A stretch of DNA of 52,777 bases from Candidatus Gastranaerophilales bacterium (GCA_944324425.1 CALUWE010000012.1:1-52777), one strand, 5' to 3'; shown: positions 17,305 to 25,840, numbered from the stretch's first letter. The notes: generated by a model not told the origin, from the sequence alone. Made by a program: numbers and translations.

Positions 17305-18702
17305 ATGGACGTCAATAAAAATAAAAGTTACCATTTTATCGCAATAGGCGGGGCAGGCCAAAGTGCTTTGGCTAAAATTCTTGCAATTAAAGGGTTTAAC
17401 GTTTCAGGGTCTGATATGGTTGAATCAAAATACACAAAAGCCCTTGAAAAATTAGGCGTCAAGGTTTCAATAGGCCAGAAAAAAGAAAATATAAAAGAAG
17501 ACCAAATAATAGTTTTATCAAGCGCAATTAAGGAAGACAACCCTGAACTAATTGAAGCAAAAAGGCTTAATCTTCCTTTATTCCATAGGTCTGACATTTT
17601 AAAATTAATATCCGAGCAATATGAAATATTTATCGGTTTTTCAGGCACCCACGGCAAAACAACAACAACAAGTCTTTGCTCTTATATTTTGGAAAAAATA
17701 AACGCTCACCCTGCTTATGCATCAGGTGGAATCATCTCAGGCTTAGATACAAACGCAAACGCATATCCTGACAGCAAAATGTTTATAGCGGAATTGGATG
17801 AATCAGACGGTACAATTATAAAATATAAACCTGATTACATTGTAATCAACAATTTAGAACCCGATCATTTTGATTTTTATAAAAACGGTGAAAAAGATTT
17901 ATTAAACCAATTTTATAAATTTTTTGAAAACCTAAAACCGACATCTGAAATTTTTATCAATTTAGATGATGAAGGCAACAGAAGTTTTTTGAATTCAATT
18001 AAAACAAAAAATGTCGTAACTTATTCAACAAAGGATAAAACCGCCGATTATTTTGCGTCTGATATTGAATTAAACCCAATGTATAATTCTTTTAAACTTT
18101 ATTATAAAGGAGAGCTGAAAGGTGAAATTAAAACGGGTTTAATCGGAATTCACAATATTTCAAATGCACTTGCGGTTGTTTCGGTTTTAATTGAAAACGG
18201 CTTTAAATTGGATGAAATCAAGCAGCCCTTGCTTGAATTTCAGGGCGCAAAAAGGCGCTTTGAGACCGTTTTTAATAATGACGGCATAAAAATTATTGAT
18301 GATTATGCACATCACCCGACTGAAATAAGAGCCACTTTGTCTGCCGCAAAAAAACAGGCAGAAAACAAAAGGGTTGTCGCAATTTTTCAACCGCACAGAT
18401 ACACAAGATTAAAAGCATTATGGAATGATTTTTTAACTTCATTTGATTTGGCGGATGATTTATTTGTTGTTGATACATTTTCTGCCGGTGATAAATTTGA
18501 TATTGAATTTAACAGTGAAAACTTTGCAAAAACCATTAACCATAAAAACGTTAAATATGTAAAAGGTGATATGGAGCAAGATGCCAAAGAAATTTCAAAA
18601 TATATTAAAAAGGGTGATTTTATTTTAACAATAGGCGCCGGTGATGTTACAAAAATAGGACATTTATTGGGGGATATTTATGAAGCAAACCACAGAAATT
18701 GA
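17305..18702 (+). CDS. murC: UDP-N-acetylmuramate--L-alanine ligase
   Basis: MurC adds the first amino acid of the peptidoglycan stem peptide in the cytoplasm. The 465-residue protein has the N-terminal Rossmann motif IGGAGQSALA (about residues 14-23), the ATP loop SGTHGKTTTT (113-122), the central ligase segment ELDESDGTI and the C-terminal DDYAHHPTEIRAT. The usual Met in the first motif is Gln (GAGQS). Its end overlaps murB by 23 bases. The gene order murC-murB-ddl-ftsQ is a compact form of the division and cell wall cluster. Confidence 0.96.
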   Translation: MDVNKNKSYHFIAIGGAGQSALAKILAIKGFNVSGSDMVESKYTKALEKLGVKVSIGQKKENIKEDQIIVLSSAIKEDNPELIEAKRLNLPLFHRSDILKLISEQYEIFIGFSGTHGKTTTTSLCSYILEKINAHPAYASGGIISGLDTNANAYPDSKMFIAELDESDGTIIKYKPDYIVINNLEPDHFDFYKNGEKDLLNQFYKFFENLKPTSEIFINLDDEGNRSFLNSIKTKNVVTYSTKDKTADYFASDIELNPMYNSFKLYYKGELKGEIKTGLIGIHNISNALAVVSVLIENGFKLDEIKQPLLEFQGAKRRFETVFNNDGIKIIDDYAHHPTEIRATLSAAKKQAENKRVVAIFQPHRYTRLKALWNDFLTSFDLADDLFVVDTFSAGDKFDIEFNSENFAKTINHKNVKYVKGDMEQDAKEISKYIKKGDFILTIGAGDVTKIGHLLGDIYEANHRN

Positions 18703-19609
18703 ACATAAAACAAGTTTGGATTTATTACCGTATAACACCTTAAGAATTTCATCAGTTGCGGATGATGTTTATTTTCCGTCTACCAAGGAAGAATTTGTTT
18801 TATTGCTTTCAAATTTAGATAACCCCCTTATTATAGGAAAAGGTTCTAATCTTTTGTTATCATCATTCGGAATTAAACGTCCCGTTATAATTACAAAACA
18901 TTTGAATAAAGTTGATATTGAGCCGCCCGTTATTGAAGCGGAAGCAGGAGTGCCCGTAAGCAAATTGGCTGAAATGGCACTGGAATTAAAACTCCACGGG
19001 TTTGAATTTTTCTCGGCTCTCCCTGCATCATTGGGGGGTGCAGTTTGTATGAATGCAGGCGCTAATACTCAAGCAGTTTCAGATTATTTCATCTCTGCTG
19101 AAGTGTATGATTCAATTGAAGATAAGGTAAAAACTTTTTCAAAAGAAGATATGAATTTTACATACAGAAATTCAGCCCTGAAAAACCAAGACAGATACAT
19201 TTTGCTGTCTGCCAAATTTGAACTTTTATATGGGGATGATTACACCTCTATTGAAACTTTAATGAGAGATAACGTTGAAAAAAGAAAAGAATTCCAACCA
19301 AGCTTAAAAGACCCAAATATTGGCTGTGTTTTTAAAAACCCCGTTAATGAAAACAATTATTCGGCAGGCCAGTTATTGGATATGTGCAATTTAAAAAGCT
19401 GTCCTGTGGGGGGTGCAATGGTTTATTTCAGGCATGCGAACTTTATTATTAATTTTAACAACGCAACAAGCTTGGATTATCTTAAATTAATGAAAGAAAT
19501 GCAGAATAGAGTTTTAGAAAAATTTCAAATAAAACTCCAGCCTGAAGTTGTTTATATCGGAGATAACGAAAACGAGGCACAGATATGGAAATCATTAACA
19601 ACAAAATAG
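18680..19609 (+). CDS. murB: UDP-N-acetylenolpyruvoylglucosamine reductase
   Basis: MurB reduces UDP-GlcNAc-enolpyruvate to UDP-MurNAc with FAD and NADPH. The 309-residue protein shows the FAD-binding GKGSNLLLS, ALPASLGGAVCMNAGA, FTYRNSAL and the C-terminal LQPEVVYIG. The catalytic segment reads IGCVFKNP with Cys216 where E. coli-type enzymes have Ser. Cys at this place occurs in other MurB branches as far as I recall, so activity is expected. It overlaps murC by 23 bases and ddl by 25 bases, which suggests translational coupling through the cluster. Confidence 0.94.
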   Translation: MKQTTEIEHKTSLDLLPYNTLRISSVADDVYFPSTKEEFVLLLSNLDNPLIIGKGSNLLLSSFGIKRPVIITKHLNKVDIEPPVIEAEAGVPVSKLAEMALELKLHGFEFFSALPASLGGAVCMNAGANTQAVSDYFISAEVYDSIEDKVKTFSKEDMNFTYRNSALKNQDRYILLSAKFELLYGDDYTSIETLMRDNVEKRKEFQPSLKDPNIGCVFKNPVNENNYSAGQLLDMCNLKSCPVGGAMVYFRHANFIINFNNATSLDYLKLMKEMQNRVLEKFQIKLQPEVVYIGDNENEAQIWKSLTTK

Positions 19610-20538
19610 ATAAAAATGCAAAAATAGCAGTTTTGTGCGGCGGAATGTCGGCTGAAAGGGATGTTTCACTTAGAAGCGGCAAAAACGTGTTGAATGCACT
19701 TTTAAATTTGGGATATAAAAATTCAATTATAATTGATGTTGATAAAAACGTTGCCCAAAAACTAAAAGAAGAAAATGTTGAAATTTGTTATAATACTCTC
19801 CATGGCAGATACGGTGAAGATGGCTGCATTCAAGGGCTTTTAGAAATTATGGGGATAAAATATACGGGCTGTAACGTTAAATCAAGCGCCAACTGCATGG
19901 ATAAAGAAACGACGATAAACATTTTAAGAGCAAACGGCCTGAATGTTATAAAGTCGGTTTCAATTATAAAAGGCGAAGATTTCATCAAAAAAACAAAAGA
20001 GCTGAAATTCCCCTTAATGGTAAAACCGGCTAAAGAAGGCTCAAGTATTGGCATGAATAAAGCAAACAATACGGAAGAATTAATTGATGCCATGCAAGTT
20101 GCCTATAAATCAGACAAAAAAGTTTTAATCGAAGAATTTATAAAAGGATATAGCGCAACGGTCGGTGTTTTAGAGGATATTGAATCTAAAAAAACTTTTG
20201 CAACACCGATTTTAGGGTTTGAAACCAAAACCGAATGGTATGATTACGAAGCAAAATATACGGAAGGCATGACAAAATTTGTTTTGCCTGCACCTTTCAA
20301 TAAAGAATTAACCGAAAAAATTCAGAATATGGCAATAAAAGCCCACAAGGCGCTTGAGTGCAGCGGGGTTTCAAGAGTAGATTTTCTTATTGAAAATGAA
20401 ACACCCTATATCTTGGAAATTAACACCAACCCCGGCATGACGGATTTATCGGACCTTCCGGCGCAGGCAAGTCATATGGGAATAAACTATGATATGCTTG
20501 TTGAAATTGTTTTAAAAACAGCATTGATTGAAAAATAA
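19585..20538 (+). CDS. ddl: D-alanine--D-alanine ligase
   Basis: Ddl joins two D-alanines with ATP for the peptidoglycan stem peptide. The 317-residue ATP-grasp protein has LCGGMSAERDVSLRSG near the N-terminus, NTLHGRYGEDGCIQGLLE, the ATP-binding KPAKEGSSIGM, and the metal/catalytic end LEINTNPGMTDLSDLP. The ATG at 19585 lies inside murB and its stop shares one base with the ftsQ start (TAATG). The residues before the D-Ala site do not show the change expected of a D-lactate ligase, though this was not modelled. Confidence 0.95.
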   Translation: MEIINNKIDKNAKIAVLCGGMSAERDVSLRSGKNVLNALLNLGYKNSIIIDVDKNVAQKLKEENVEICYNTLHGRYGEDGCIQGLLEIMGIKYTGCNVKSSANCMDKETTINILRANGLNVIKSVSIIKGEDFIKKTKELKFPLMVKPAKEGSSIGMNKANNTEELIDAMQVAYKSDKKVLIEEFIKGYSATVGVLEDIESKKTFATPILGFETKTEWYDYEAKYTEGMTKFVLPAPFNKELTEKIQNMAIKAHKALECSGVSRVDFLIENETPYILEINTNPGMTDLSDLPAQASHMGINYDMLVEIVLKTALIEK

Positions 20539-21419
20539 TGGCCGAATTCAACAGAAGACAATATTACAGAAGAAAATCAAGGATAATGAAGCTTAAGCGC
20601 AAAGTGGCACTGGCCCAAAAGCGCATAAGAAGGTTCAGAATGCTTTTAAGAGTATTCTTTATTTTCGGAATGCTTTATTTGTCATATTACCTTTTGGGTT
20701 TAAGCGGCTGGTATTTGAACCCTGATGACATTATGAATCTGAATCCAGATGTTGTTAAAATAGAAGGAAATTTAATTACTCCCACATATAAAATTTCAGA
20801 TATTATAAGAACATCCGAAATTCCAAACGAGCAAATTTTTAAACTTTCAACAAGAGAATTGGAAAATAATCTTTCAGAGTTGCAATCCGTTAAAAAAGCT
20901 TATGTAAGAAGGTTTTTCTTTCCTGCAAGGATAATTGTTATTATTGAAGAAAGAGTTCCTGTTTTTTTAATTACTCCAAATATCGAATCTCAGCCGATTT
21001 CTGCCGTTACAATTGACGGGCATTTTATAGACAGAGAATATATGCCGATTCCATCCAAATTTAAAACAACAAAAATTTTAAGCTACGGTACGGATGATAA
21101 TTATGAAAATTGGGACAAAAAGAAGGTGGATGAACTTTTAAGGTTCATAAAAACAATTGAAACTTATTCGAAACAAAGTGTTCAATATCTTGATTTGAGA
21201 AACAAAAACGATATTTACGTTAAGCTGGATGATGTTTTATTAAGAATAGGCGCATTGGACGACACGACAAACGACAGAATTAAAACAATACCGACAATTT
21301 TACCCGAGGCGCTTTCGTTAAAACAAAAGGTAAAATACATTGATTTAAGGTGGAGAGAGTCAAGCTATATAAAATTGGATACAACTCCGGAAAAAGTTTT
21401 TGAAGAGGTTGAAGAATAA
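20538..21419 (+). CDS. ftsQ: Cell division protein FtsQ/DivIB
   Basis: FtsQ links early and late divisome proteins at the septum. The 293-residue protein has a very basic N-terminus with many Arg/Lys (residues 5-38), one membrane helix (about 38-58), a POTRA domain starting at VVKIEGNLITPTYKISDII and the FtsQ segment VKKAYVRRFFFPARIIVIIEERVP split over residues 118-141. Its start overlaps the ddl stop by one base. ftsA and ftsZ do not follow; the next gene is an unrelated helical-repeat protein behind a 117-base gap, so the cluster ends here. Confidence 0.9.
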   Translation: MAEFNRRQYYRRKSRIMKLKRKVALAQKRIRRFRMLLRVFFIFGMLYLSYYLLGLSGWYLNPDDIMNLNPDVVKIEGNLITPTYKISDIIRTSEIPNEQIFKLSTRELENNLSELQSVKKAYVRRFFFPARIIVIIEERVPVFLITPNIESQPISAVTIDGHFIDREYMPIPSKFKTTKILSYGTDDNYENWDKKKVDELLRFIKTIETYSKQSVQYLDLRNKNDIYVKLDDVLLRIGALDDTTNDRIKTIPTILPEALSLKQKVKYIDLRWRESSYIKLDTTPEKVFEEVEE

Positions 21420-21423
21420 TTTT

Positions 21424-21444
21424 TTTGTAAACAATTGTTACAAA
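21424..21444. promoter_or_regulatory. Imperfect palindrome after ftsQ, possible operator
   Basis: The core ACAATTGT (21431-21438) is flanked by TTTGTAA and TACAAA, which match as an inverted repeat with a one-base offset. It lies 4 bases upstream of the proposed sigma-28 -35 region of the next gene, a suitable place for a regulator. Confidence 0.3.
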
Positions 21445-21447
21445 TAT

Positions 21448-21474
21448 TCAATTTTTTAGAATAGTTGCCGATAT
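21448..21474 (+). promoter_or_regulatory. Putative sigma-28 (FliA-type) promoter
   Basis: TCAATTTT, 11 bases, then GCCGATAT. Against the enterobacterial FliA consensus TAAAGTTT-N11-GCCGATAA this matches 6 of 8 and 7 of 8; the -10 equals the B. subtilis SigD form exactly. A housekeeping alternative (TTGCCG-N15-TAAGAT) in the same stretch is weaker. Confidence 0.55.
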
Positions 21475-21536
21475 ATTTTGTTAGATAAGATAAGGAGATT
21501 ATTGCCCTAAAAGAGCAATAAAGTGTCACACAGTTT

Positions 21537-22469
21537 ATGATAGATTTATCGATTGATATTTCCTATTTAGCGAGATATTACGGCATTTCAACCGCAAGAA
21601 GCTTTGCTGCTCAAACAGGGCAACTTGCAAATGTAAATGGCGGAATCGAAGACGGCATGCTGACTATCGTAACAGAAGACGGCATGATAACCGTTGATGC
21701 GGCACTTTTACAAAAACTTTTACAAGAACCTGAGAAACTGGCAAAAATCTTAAAACTTCAAGACCCTGAAAACAGATATTTAATTATTCAACAATTCAAT
21801 GAAGAAGATTTGGTTAAACTTCTTCCGTTTTTAACAAGCGAACAATTGGCATTCGGGCTTCAATATTTTACGGTTGCAGGGTTAAATGAACTTTTGATTA
21901 ATCTTCCTCAGGAACAAATGGTAAATCTTTTGTTGCTGCATTTTACAATGGAAGATGTTGTGCCTTTTATGCAGCAAAATGAAATGGATGATTTCTTCCA
22001 AAGTACAGACCTTGATAAAAAAGATGTAATGGAATATTTTGAAGGCTTGGAATATGAAAAATTCCAATCTTTAATGGTGAACCAATTCGGCTATGAATAT
22101 CAAAACAAGTCTGCCAAAGAATATCTTGATAAAATTGAAAATATGGAAGACAAAGAATATAAAAGGTTCTTACTTGGCATGCAGCTTGAAGAAAAGGGCG
22201 AGATGATTGCGGGTTTATGCGAAATTAACCCTGATTATTATATGCTCTTTGATAATTCAATTTTAGCCCGCCCGATGATAAACAACCTTGAAAAAGAAGA
22301 TTTAATTAAAACAATGACAACTCTTGACCCTGAATTTTTAGTTCCGATGATTGAAGAACTTCCGAAAGATTTAATTCAAGTTGTTGCAGTTCAAATTGAC
22401 CCTAACGATTTTGCGGATATGCTCTCAAGCGAATTTCCCGATTTAATTATGGAAATGCTTGCAGGTTAA
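21537..22469 (+). CDS. Helical-repeat protein of unknown function
   Basis: The 310-residue protein has no signal peptide or membrane helix. It consists of short leucine-rich acidic helices in repeat-like units, for example EEDLVKLLPFLTSEQLAFGL, NELLINLPQEQMVNLLLLHF and a later DLIQVVAVQIDPNDFADML. This arrangement resembles the superhelical N-terminal domain of MgtE and the middle domains of FliG, but no motif proves either. The only in-frame start before an upstream stop is the ATG at 21537. AGGAG stands 40 bases upstream, and a small hairpin (ATTGC/GCAAT) lies between them. A FliA-type promoter match upstream suggests a flagellar or chemotaxis-linked role (inference). Confidence 0.7.
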   Translation: MIDLSIDISYLARYYGISTARSFAAQTGQLANVNGGIEDGMLTIVTEDGMITVDAALLQKLLQEPEKLAKILKLQDPENRYLIIQQFNEEDLVKLLPFLTSEQLAFGLQYFTVAGLNELLINLPQEQMVNLLLLHFTMEDVVPFMQQNEMDDFFQSTDLDKKDVMEYFEGLEYEKFQSLMVNQFGYEYQNKSAKEYLDKIENMEDKEYKRFLLGMQLEEKGEMIAGLCEINPDYYMLFDNSILARPMINNLEKEDLIKTMTTLDPEFLVPMIEELPKDLIQVVAVQIDPNDFADMLSSEFPDLIMEMLAG

Positions 22470-22477
22470 TTTTATTG

Positions 22478-22483
22478 TATAAT
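22478..22483 (+). promoter_or_regulatory. -10 element of the second exported phosphoesterase
   Basis: A perfect TATAAT ends 7 bases before the ATG at 22491, so the transcript would begin at about the start codon. No clear -35 is seen. The AAAGG between them is only 1 base from the ATG, too close to act as a normal ribosome binding site. Confidence 0.4.
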
Positions 22484-22490
22484 TAAAGGC

Positions 22491-23303
22491 ATGAAAAATT
22501 TATTTAAAGTTTTATGCCTTTTGTTGTTTTTGGCCTTTAATCAGGCGGTTTTTGCCGAAGATAAAACAATTGCCGTCATATCTGACGTTCATCTTTCATC
22601 TGATAAAAGCGGCGAAAATAAAATGACGCCTTCAATAAACAGTCTTTTAAAGGCTGTTGATATTGTAAATCAAGGCAATTTTGAAAAAGTTTTTTTTGTT
22701 GGAGATAATTTAAGCTCTGCAAACAGATTAGACCTTGCAATGTTTGCAAAAGTCATAAAAAAAATTGAAAAACCAACCTATGTTACTGTCGGAAACAGAG
22801 ATTTAAGCAAAACAAAAGGTTTATTAAAAAAAGAATATTACAGAATTTTAAATAAATTTTCGGATAATAAGCTGAAAACCGTTCCGAGTTATAAAAAAGA
22901 CGGCGATTTTGTTTATATCTTTTTATCGGGCGTAAATGAAAATATTCCATCATACAGAGGCTATTATAAATTGGCGGAGCTTGATTTTTTGGATGAAACT
23001 TTAACAAAGTTCAAAGATAAAAAAGCGATTATATTCCAGCATTTTCCGATAGTTGAACCTAAAGAAGATGAGGTTAGAAAAATATACAGGCCTGAAAACT
23101 ACTTAAATGTCATAAAAAAACATAATAATGTTATAGCAATAATTTCAGGACATTATCATATGGAAAATGTTGTTGAAGTTGACGGCATTAAGCATATAAG
23201 CGTGGGTTCTTTAAATTCCACAGGCGAATTTGAACAAATTAAATTTTTAGAAAATAAAGACGGAACATATACAATTACAACAAAAATTTTAAATGTTGAA
23301 TAA
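22491..23303 (+). CDS. Exported calcineurin-like phosphoesterase, altered active site
   Basis: The 270-residue product has a signal peptide (residues 1-22, VFAED) and a metallophosphoesterase fold: Asp32 and His34 in SDVHLS, Asp72 in GDN, His184 in FQHFP, and His221/His223 in GHYH. The GNHD motif reads G101-N102-R103-D104, so the metal-binding Asn is kept but the catalytic His is Arg. It is a paralogue of the protein at 12429-13580, which has a normal GNHD and an additional C-terminal tail. Activity may be reduced or changed. A GT39-type gene follows after 9 bases and is probably co-transcribed. Confidence 0.8.
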   Translation: MKNLFKVLCLLLFLAFNQAVFAEDKTIAVISDVHLSSDKSGENKMTPSINSLLKAVDIVNQGNFEKVFFVGDNLSSANRLDLAMFAKVIKKIEKPTYVTVGNRDLSKTKGLLKKEYYRILNKFSDNKLKTVPSYKKDGDFVYIFLSGVNENIPSYRGYYKLAELDFLDETLTKFKDKKAIIFQHFPIVEPKEDEVRKIYRPENYLNVIKKHNNVIAIISGHYHMENVVEVDGIKHISVGSLNSTGEFEQIKFLENKDGTYTITTKILNVE

Positions 23304-23312
23304 GAGGTATTA

Positions 23313-25019
23313 ATGGGGAATTTTGTTTCTTTTGTAAGGGAAAAAATTGGCACAAAAAGCAATTTTTTCTTTATATTTGGATTAGCTTTATTGTGTTGGT
23401 TTTTCTATTTTAACGGGCTTGGTGATTACAGGCTTATTGATATAGACGAAACAAGATATATAAACATTGCCCAAAATATGTTTTATTCAAAAGACTATAT
23501 AACCCCTTATCTTAATTTTGAACCTTTTTTGGAAAAACCGCCTTTATTTTATTGGCTTGTTGTATTGTCTTATAAAATTTTTGGGGTTGTTGATAATTTT
23601 ACATCCCGTTTGCCTTTGGCAATATCAGCAACATTTGGCGTTTTTACGATTTACTTTTTTGTCTTAAACATTGTTAAATCAAGGGTTTGCGCATTTTTGG
23701 CGGCTCTCATTTTAATGTCTTCCTTTTGGTATGCTTTATTTGCCCATATCGGAATAATGGATTTAGGCTTTAGCGTTTTAACCATGGCTGCATTTTGCTT
23801 TGGAACCTTAACTTTATTTGTTGATAATGTTTGGAAAAAAAGAATTCTATGGTATTTGGGGTATTTTTTCCTCGCCTTATCCGTTCTTCAAAAAGGCTTA
23901 ATTGGAATTATTGTCCCCGGGGGAAGTTTGCTTATAACCTTTTTAATTTTAAAAAAAGCAAAAGAAATTATAAAACCAAGCCATATAATCCCGGGGGTTT
24001 TAATATTTTTAATGATTGCAGCCCCATGGCATTATCTTGTATATAAGGCAAATGGCGAAATTTGGTTTAGAGAATACATTTTAAAGCACCATTTTGCAAG
24101 GTTTGTTGATTCATCAATGGGTTTAAACAGAAAAAGGCCCTTGTTGTTTTATATTCCCGTTATTTTGGGCGGCATTATGCCGTATACCTTTGTTTTAGTT
24201 GCGGCAATCATCAAATGGGCAAAATATGCCATAAAAACTGTGAGAAATGCAAAAACCGTAAAACCTTTATTTTCAGCTGATACCGATGACAGAAAACTTG
24301 TTTTAATTTCTGCCGTTTGGTTTTTTGTTATCTTTTTGTTCTTTTCGGTTTCATCCACAAAGCTTCCCACATATATTTTGACGGCGTTCCCTCCGCTTTC
24401 AATTTTAATCGGTTATTTTATGTGGGGTTACATTAAAGAAGAAAAAAATAAAAAATATGTTGAAATCTCTGCAATAATTACATTTTTGATTTTTATGATT
24501 TCCGGAATTTTCGGAGCTTGGTTCTATTTGTCGGGAAATATAAATGTCGGCTTGCCCTTAGCGGTTTTATTTGCGGTATTTCCTGTTTTTGGCTTCATAT
24601 TTTTGAAGTTTAAACAAAGAATATGGTTGTTCGGCGTTTTTATAGCGCTTTCTTTTTCATTGTGTGCGGTGAATTCTTCTGCACTTTTTAATTTTGTAAC
24701 TTCATTCGGGCAAAATGAAATTGAAGAATATGCTCAATTTGTAAACGGCAAAAAAGAAGATACAAAACTTGTTACCTTTGATTTTTCGAAAAAATACAGT
24801 ATTTTAAATTACTACAAGAAAAACAAAGTTATTTATCTTTTGGGAAGTAAAGATGTTTTATACAGTGAATTCAACCGTGTTTTAAAAGAAGCAAAATTAA
24901 ATAAAGAAACGGTTTATATAATTTTAAGAAACAAGAAAATCAGCGGTTACAGCCCTGAATTTCTCAAAATGTTAAAGCAGGTTAAAAAAGACAAAAAATA
25001 TTCTCTGTACAGAATATAA
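23313..25019 (+). CDS. GT39/ArnT-like membrane glycosyltransferase
   Basis: The 568-residue protein is a polytopic membrane protein with about ten or more hydrophobic segments and a small soluble C-terminal domain. Near the N-terminus it has DIDETRY (acidic Asp45/Glu46) and FLEKPPLFYWL (residues 72-82), which match the ArnT/protein-mannosyltransferase (GT39) catalytic loop pattern. Such enzymes use polyprenyl-phosphate sugars on the outer face of the inner membrane, for example to modify lipid A or proteins. The sugar and acceptor are unknown. It follows the altered phosphoesterase gene by 9 bases; a link with lpxK-dependent lipid A is possible but inferred. Confidence 0.85.
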   Translation: MGNFVSFVREKIGTKSNFFFIFGLALLCWFFYFNGLGDYRLIDIDETRYINIAQNMFYSKDYITPYLNFEPFLEKPPLFYWLVVLSYKIFGVVDNFTSRLPLAISATFGVFTIYFFVLNIVKSRVCAFLAALILMSSFWYALFAHIGIMDLGFSVLTMAAFCFGTLTLFVDNVWKKRILWYLGYFFLALSVLQKGLIGIIVPGGSLLITFLILKKAKEIIKPSHIIPGVLIFLMIAAPWHYLVYKANGEIWFREYILKHHFARFVDSSMGLNRKRPLLFYIPVILGGIMPYTFVLVAAIIKWAKYAIKTVRNAKTVKPLFSADTDDRKLVLISAVWFFVIFLFFSVSSTKLPTYILTAFPPLSILIGYFMWGYIKEEKNKKYVEISAIITFLIFMISGIFGAWFYLSGNINVGLPLAVLFAVFPVFGFIFLKFKQRIWLFGVFIALSFSLCAVNSSALFNFVTSFGQNEIEEYAQFVNGKKEDTKLVTFDFSKKYSILNYYKKNKVIYLLGSKDVLYSEFNRVLKEAKLNKETVYIILRNKKISGYSPEFLKMLKQVKKDKKYSLYRI

Positions 25020-25046
25020 AAAAATCCTCTTTTAAAAAAAGAGGAT
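25017..25046 (-). terminator. Terminator of the HExxH gene (minus strand)
   Basis: A 10-bp perfect stem (ATCCTCTTTT and complement, 25024-25046) with a 3-base loop is followed on the minus strand by a run of T. On the plus strand no T-run follows, so it mainly serves the minus-strand gene, although the stem lies right after the plus-strand GT39 stop. Confidence 0.75.
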
Positions 25047-25102
25047 AAGATGTTTAGTGAAAATTTAATTTAGAATATGTGAGAATAAGTGAGTAGTGAG
25101 TT

Positions 25103-25678
25103 CTAGTTTTTAAGGCCTGCATAAACGGGATTTGAAGCTATTATCTTTCTTATTTCATTGCCTTGACCGTTATCTCTTGCATTTAATTTGGCAATGTAGT
25201 TTTCCCGTTTCACAAGAGGATGTTTCAGCATGACTATGGTTCTGTCTCGTCTTACAAATGCGTTCCAAGTGGAAACTTCTTTAAACCAAGCCCTTGTTTC
25301 TTCAGCTCTTGTGTTTGTCATTGTGTGGTGCTGTGATTCGTGAGCAATTAAACATGCAATTGCTTCGGACGGGGCACCTTTGTGTTCAGCGTTTATATAA
25401 ATAACAACTTTTCCTGATTGGGTTTTTGTGGTCAATGCTTCGCAATCCGAAGCGCCATAAATTGATAAATCTCTAAACATCACTCTAATGGGTTGTCCTG
25501 TTGCGTTTCTGCCTTGCAAAATTGAGATAACATCGGATTTACCTACTTGTTGAAGAGCGTTCAATGCTGCCGCAATTTCAGTATTTTTTGTAATAGCGGC
25601 AAAATCGTTAGTATGGCCAATATTGCCCGTACAGAAGATTACCGCAAATATAACAGCTATTAAAAATAATTTTCTCAT
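25103..25678 (-). CDS. Secreted zincin-like protein (HExxH motif)
   Basis: I do not recognise the family, but the 191-residue product has a signal peptide (hydrophobic residues 4-16, Cys16 within it) and an HExxH motif: H113-E114-S115-Q116-H117. Glu126 and Glu127 follow in TRAEETRAW and could provide the third zinc ligand of a gluzincin. A small secreted or envelope metallopeptidase is the best guess. No Shine-Dalgarno sequence is clear. A FliA-type promoter match lies 33-60 bases upstream of the ATG on the minus strand. It is transcribed alone, with a terminator after it. Confidence 0.7.
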   Translation of the reverse strand: MRKLFLIAVIFAVIFCTGNIGHTNDFAAITKNTEIAAALNALQQVGKSDVISILQGRNATGQPIRVMFRDLSIYGASDCEALTTKTQSGKVVIYINAEHKGAPSEAIACLIAHESQHHTMTNTRAEETRAWFKEVSTWNAFVRRDRTIVMLKHPLVKRENYIAKLNARDNGQGNEIRKIIASNPVYAGLKN

Positions 25679-25710
25679 ACTACTTAATACTCACTAAACT
25701 CTTACCCAAG

Positions 25711-25738
25711 AATTCGGCAGAAATTATCCAAAACTTTA
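25711..25738 (-). promoter_or_regulatory. Putative sigma-28 (FliA-type) promoter for the HExxH gene
   Basis: On the minus strand TAAAGTTT (8 of 8), 12 bases, then GCCGAATT (5 of 8, including the GCCGA core). Spacing is one base longer than the enterobacterial N11 but equals TAAA-N16 of the SigD rule. The -10 starts 33 bases upstream of the ATG at 25678. Confidence 0.5.
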
Positions 25739-25840
25739 CGATTTTAATTTTTATTGTTACATAAATTAACATAGCCTGTTAAACAGCTTCTGTAAGAGAT
25801 TATTAACCGTTTGAAAAAAAGTTAAATTAAATTTATACGA

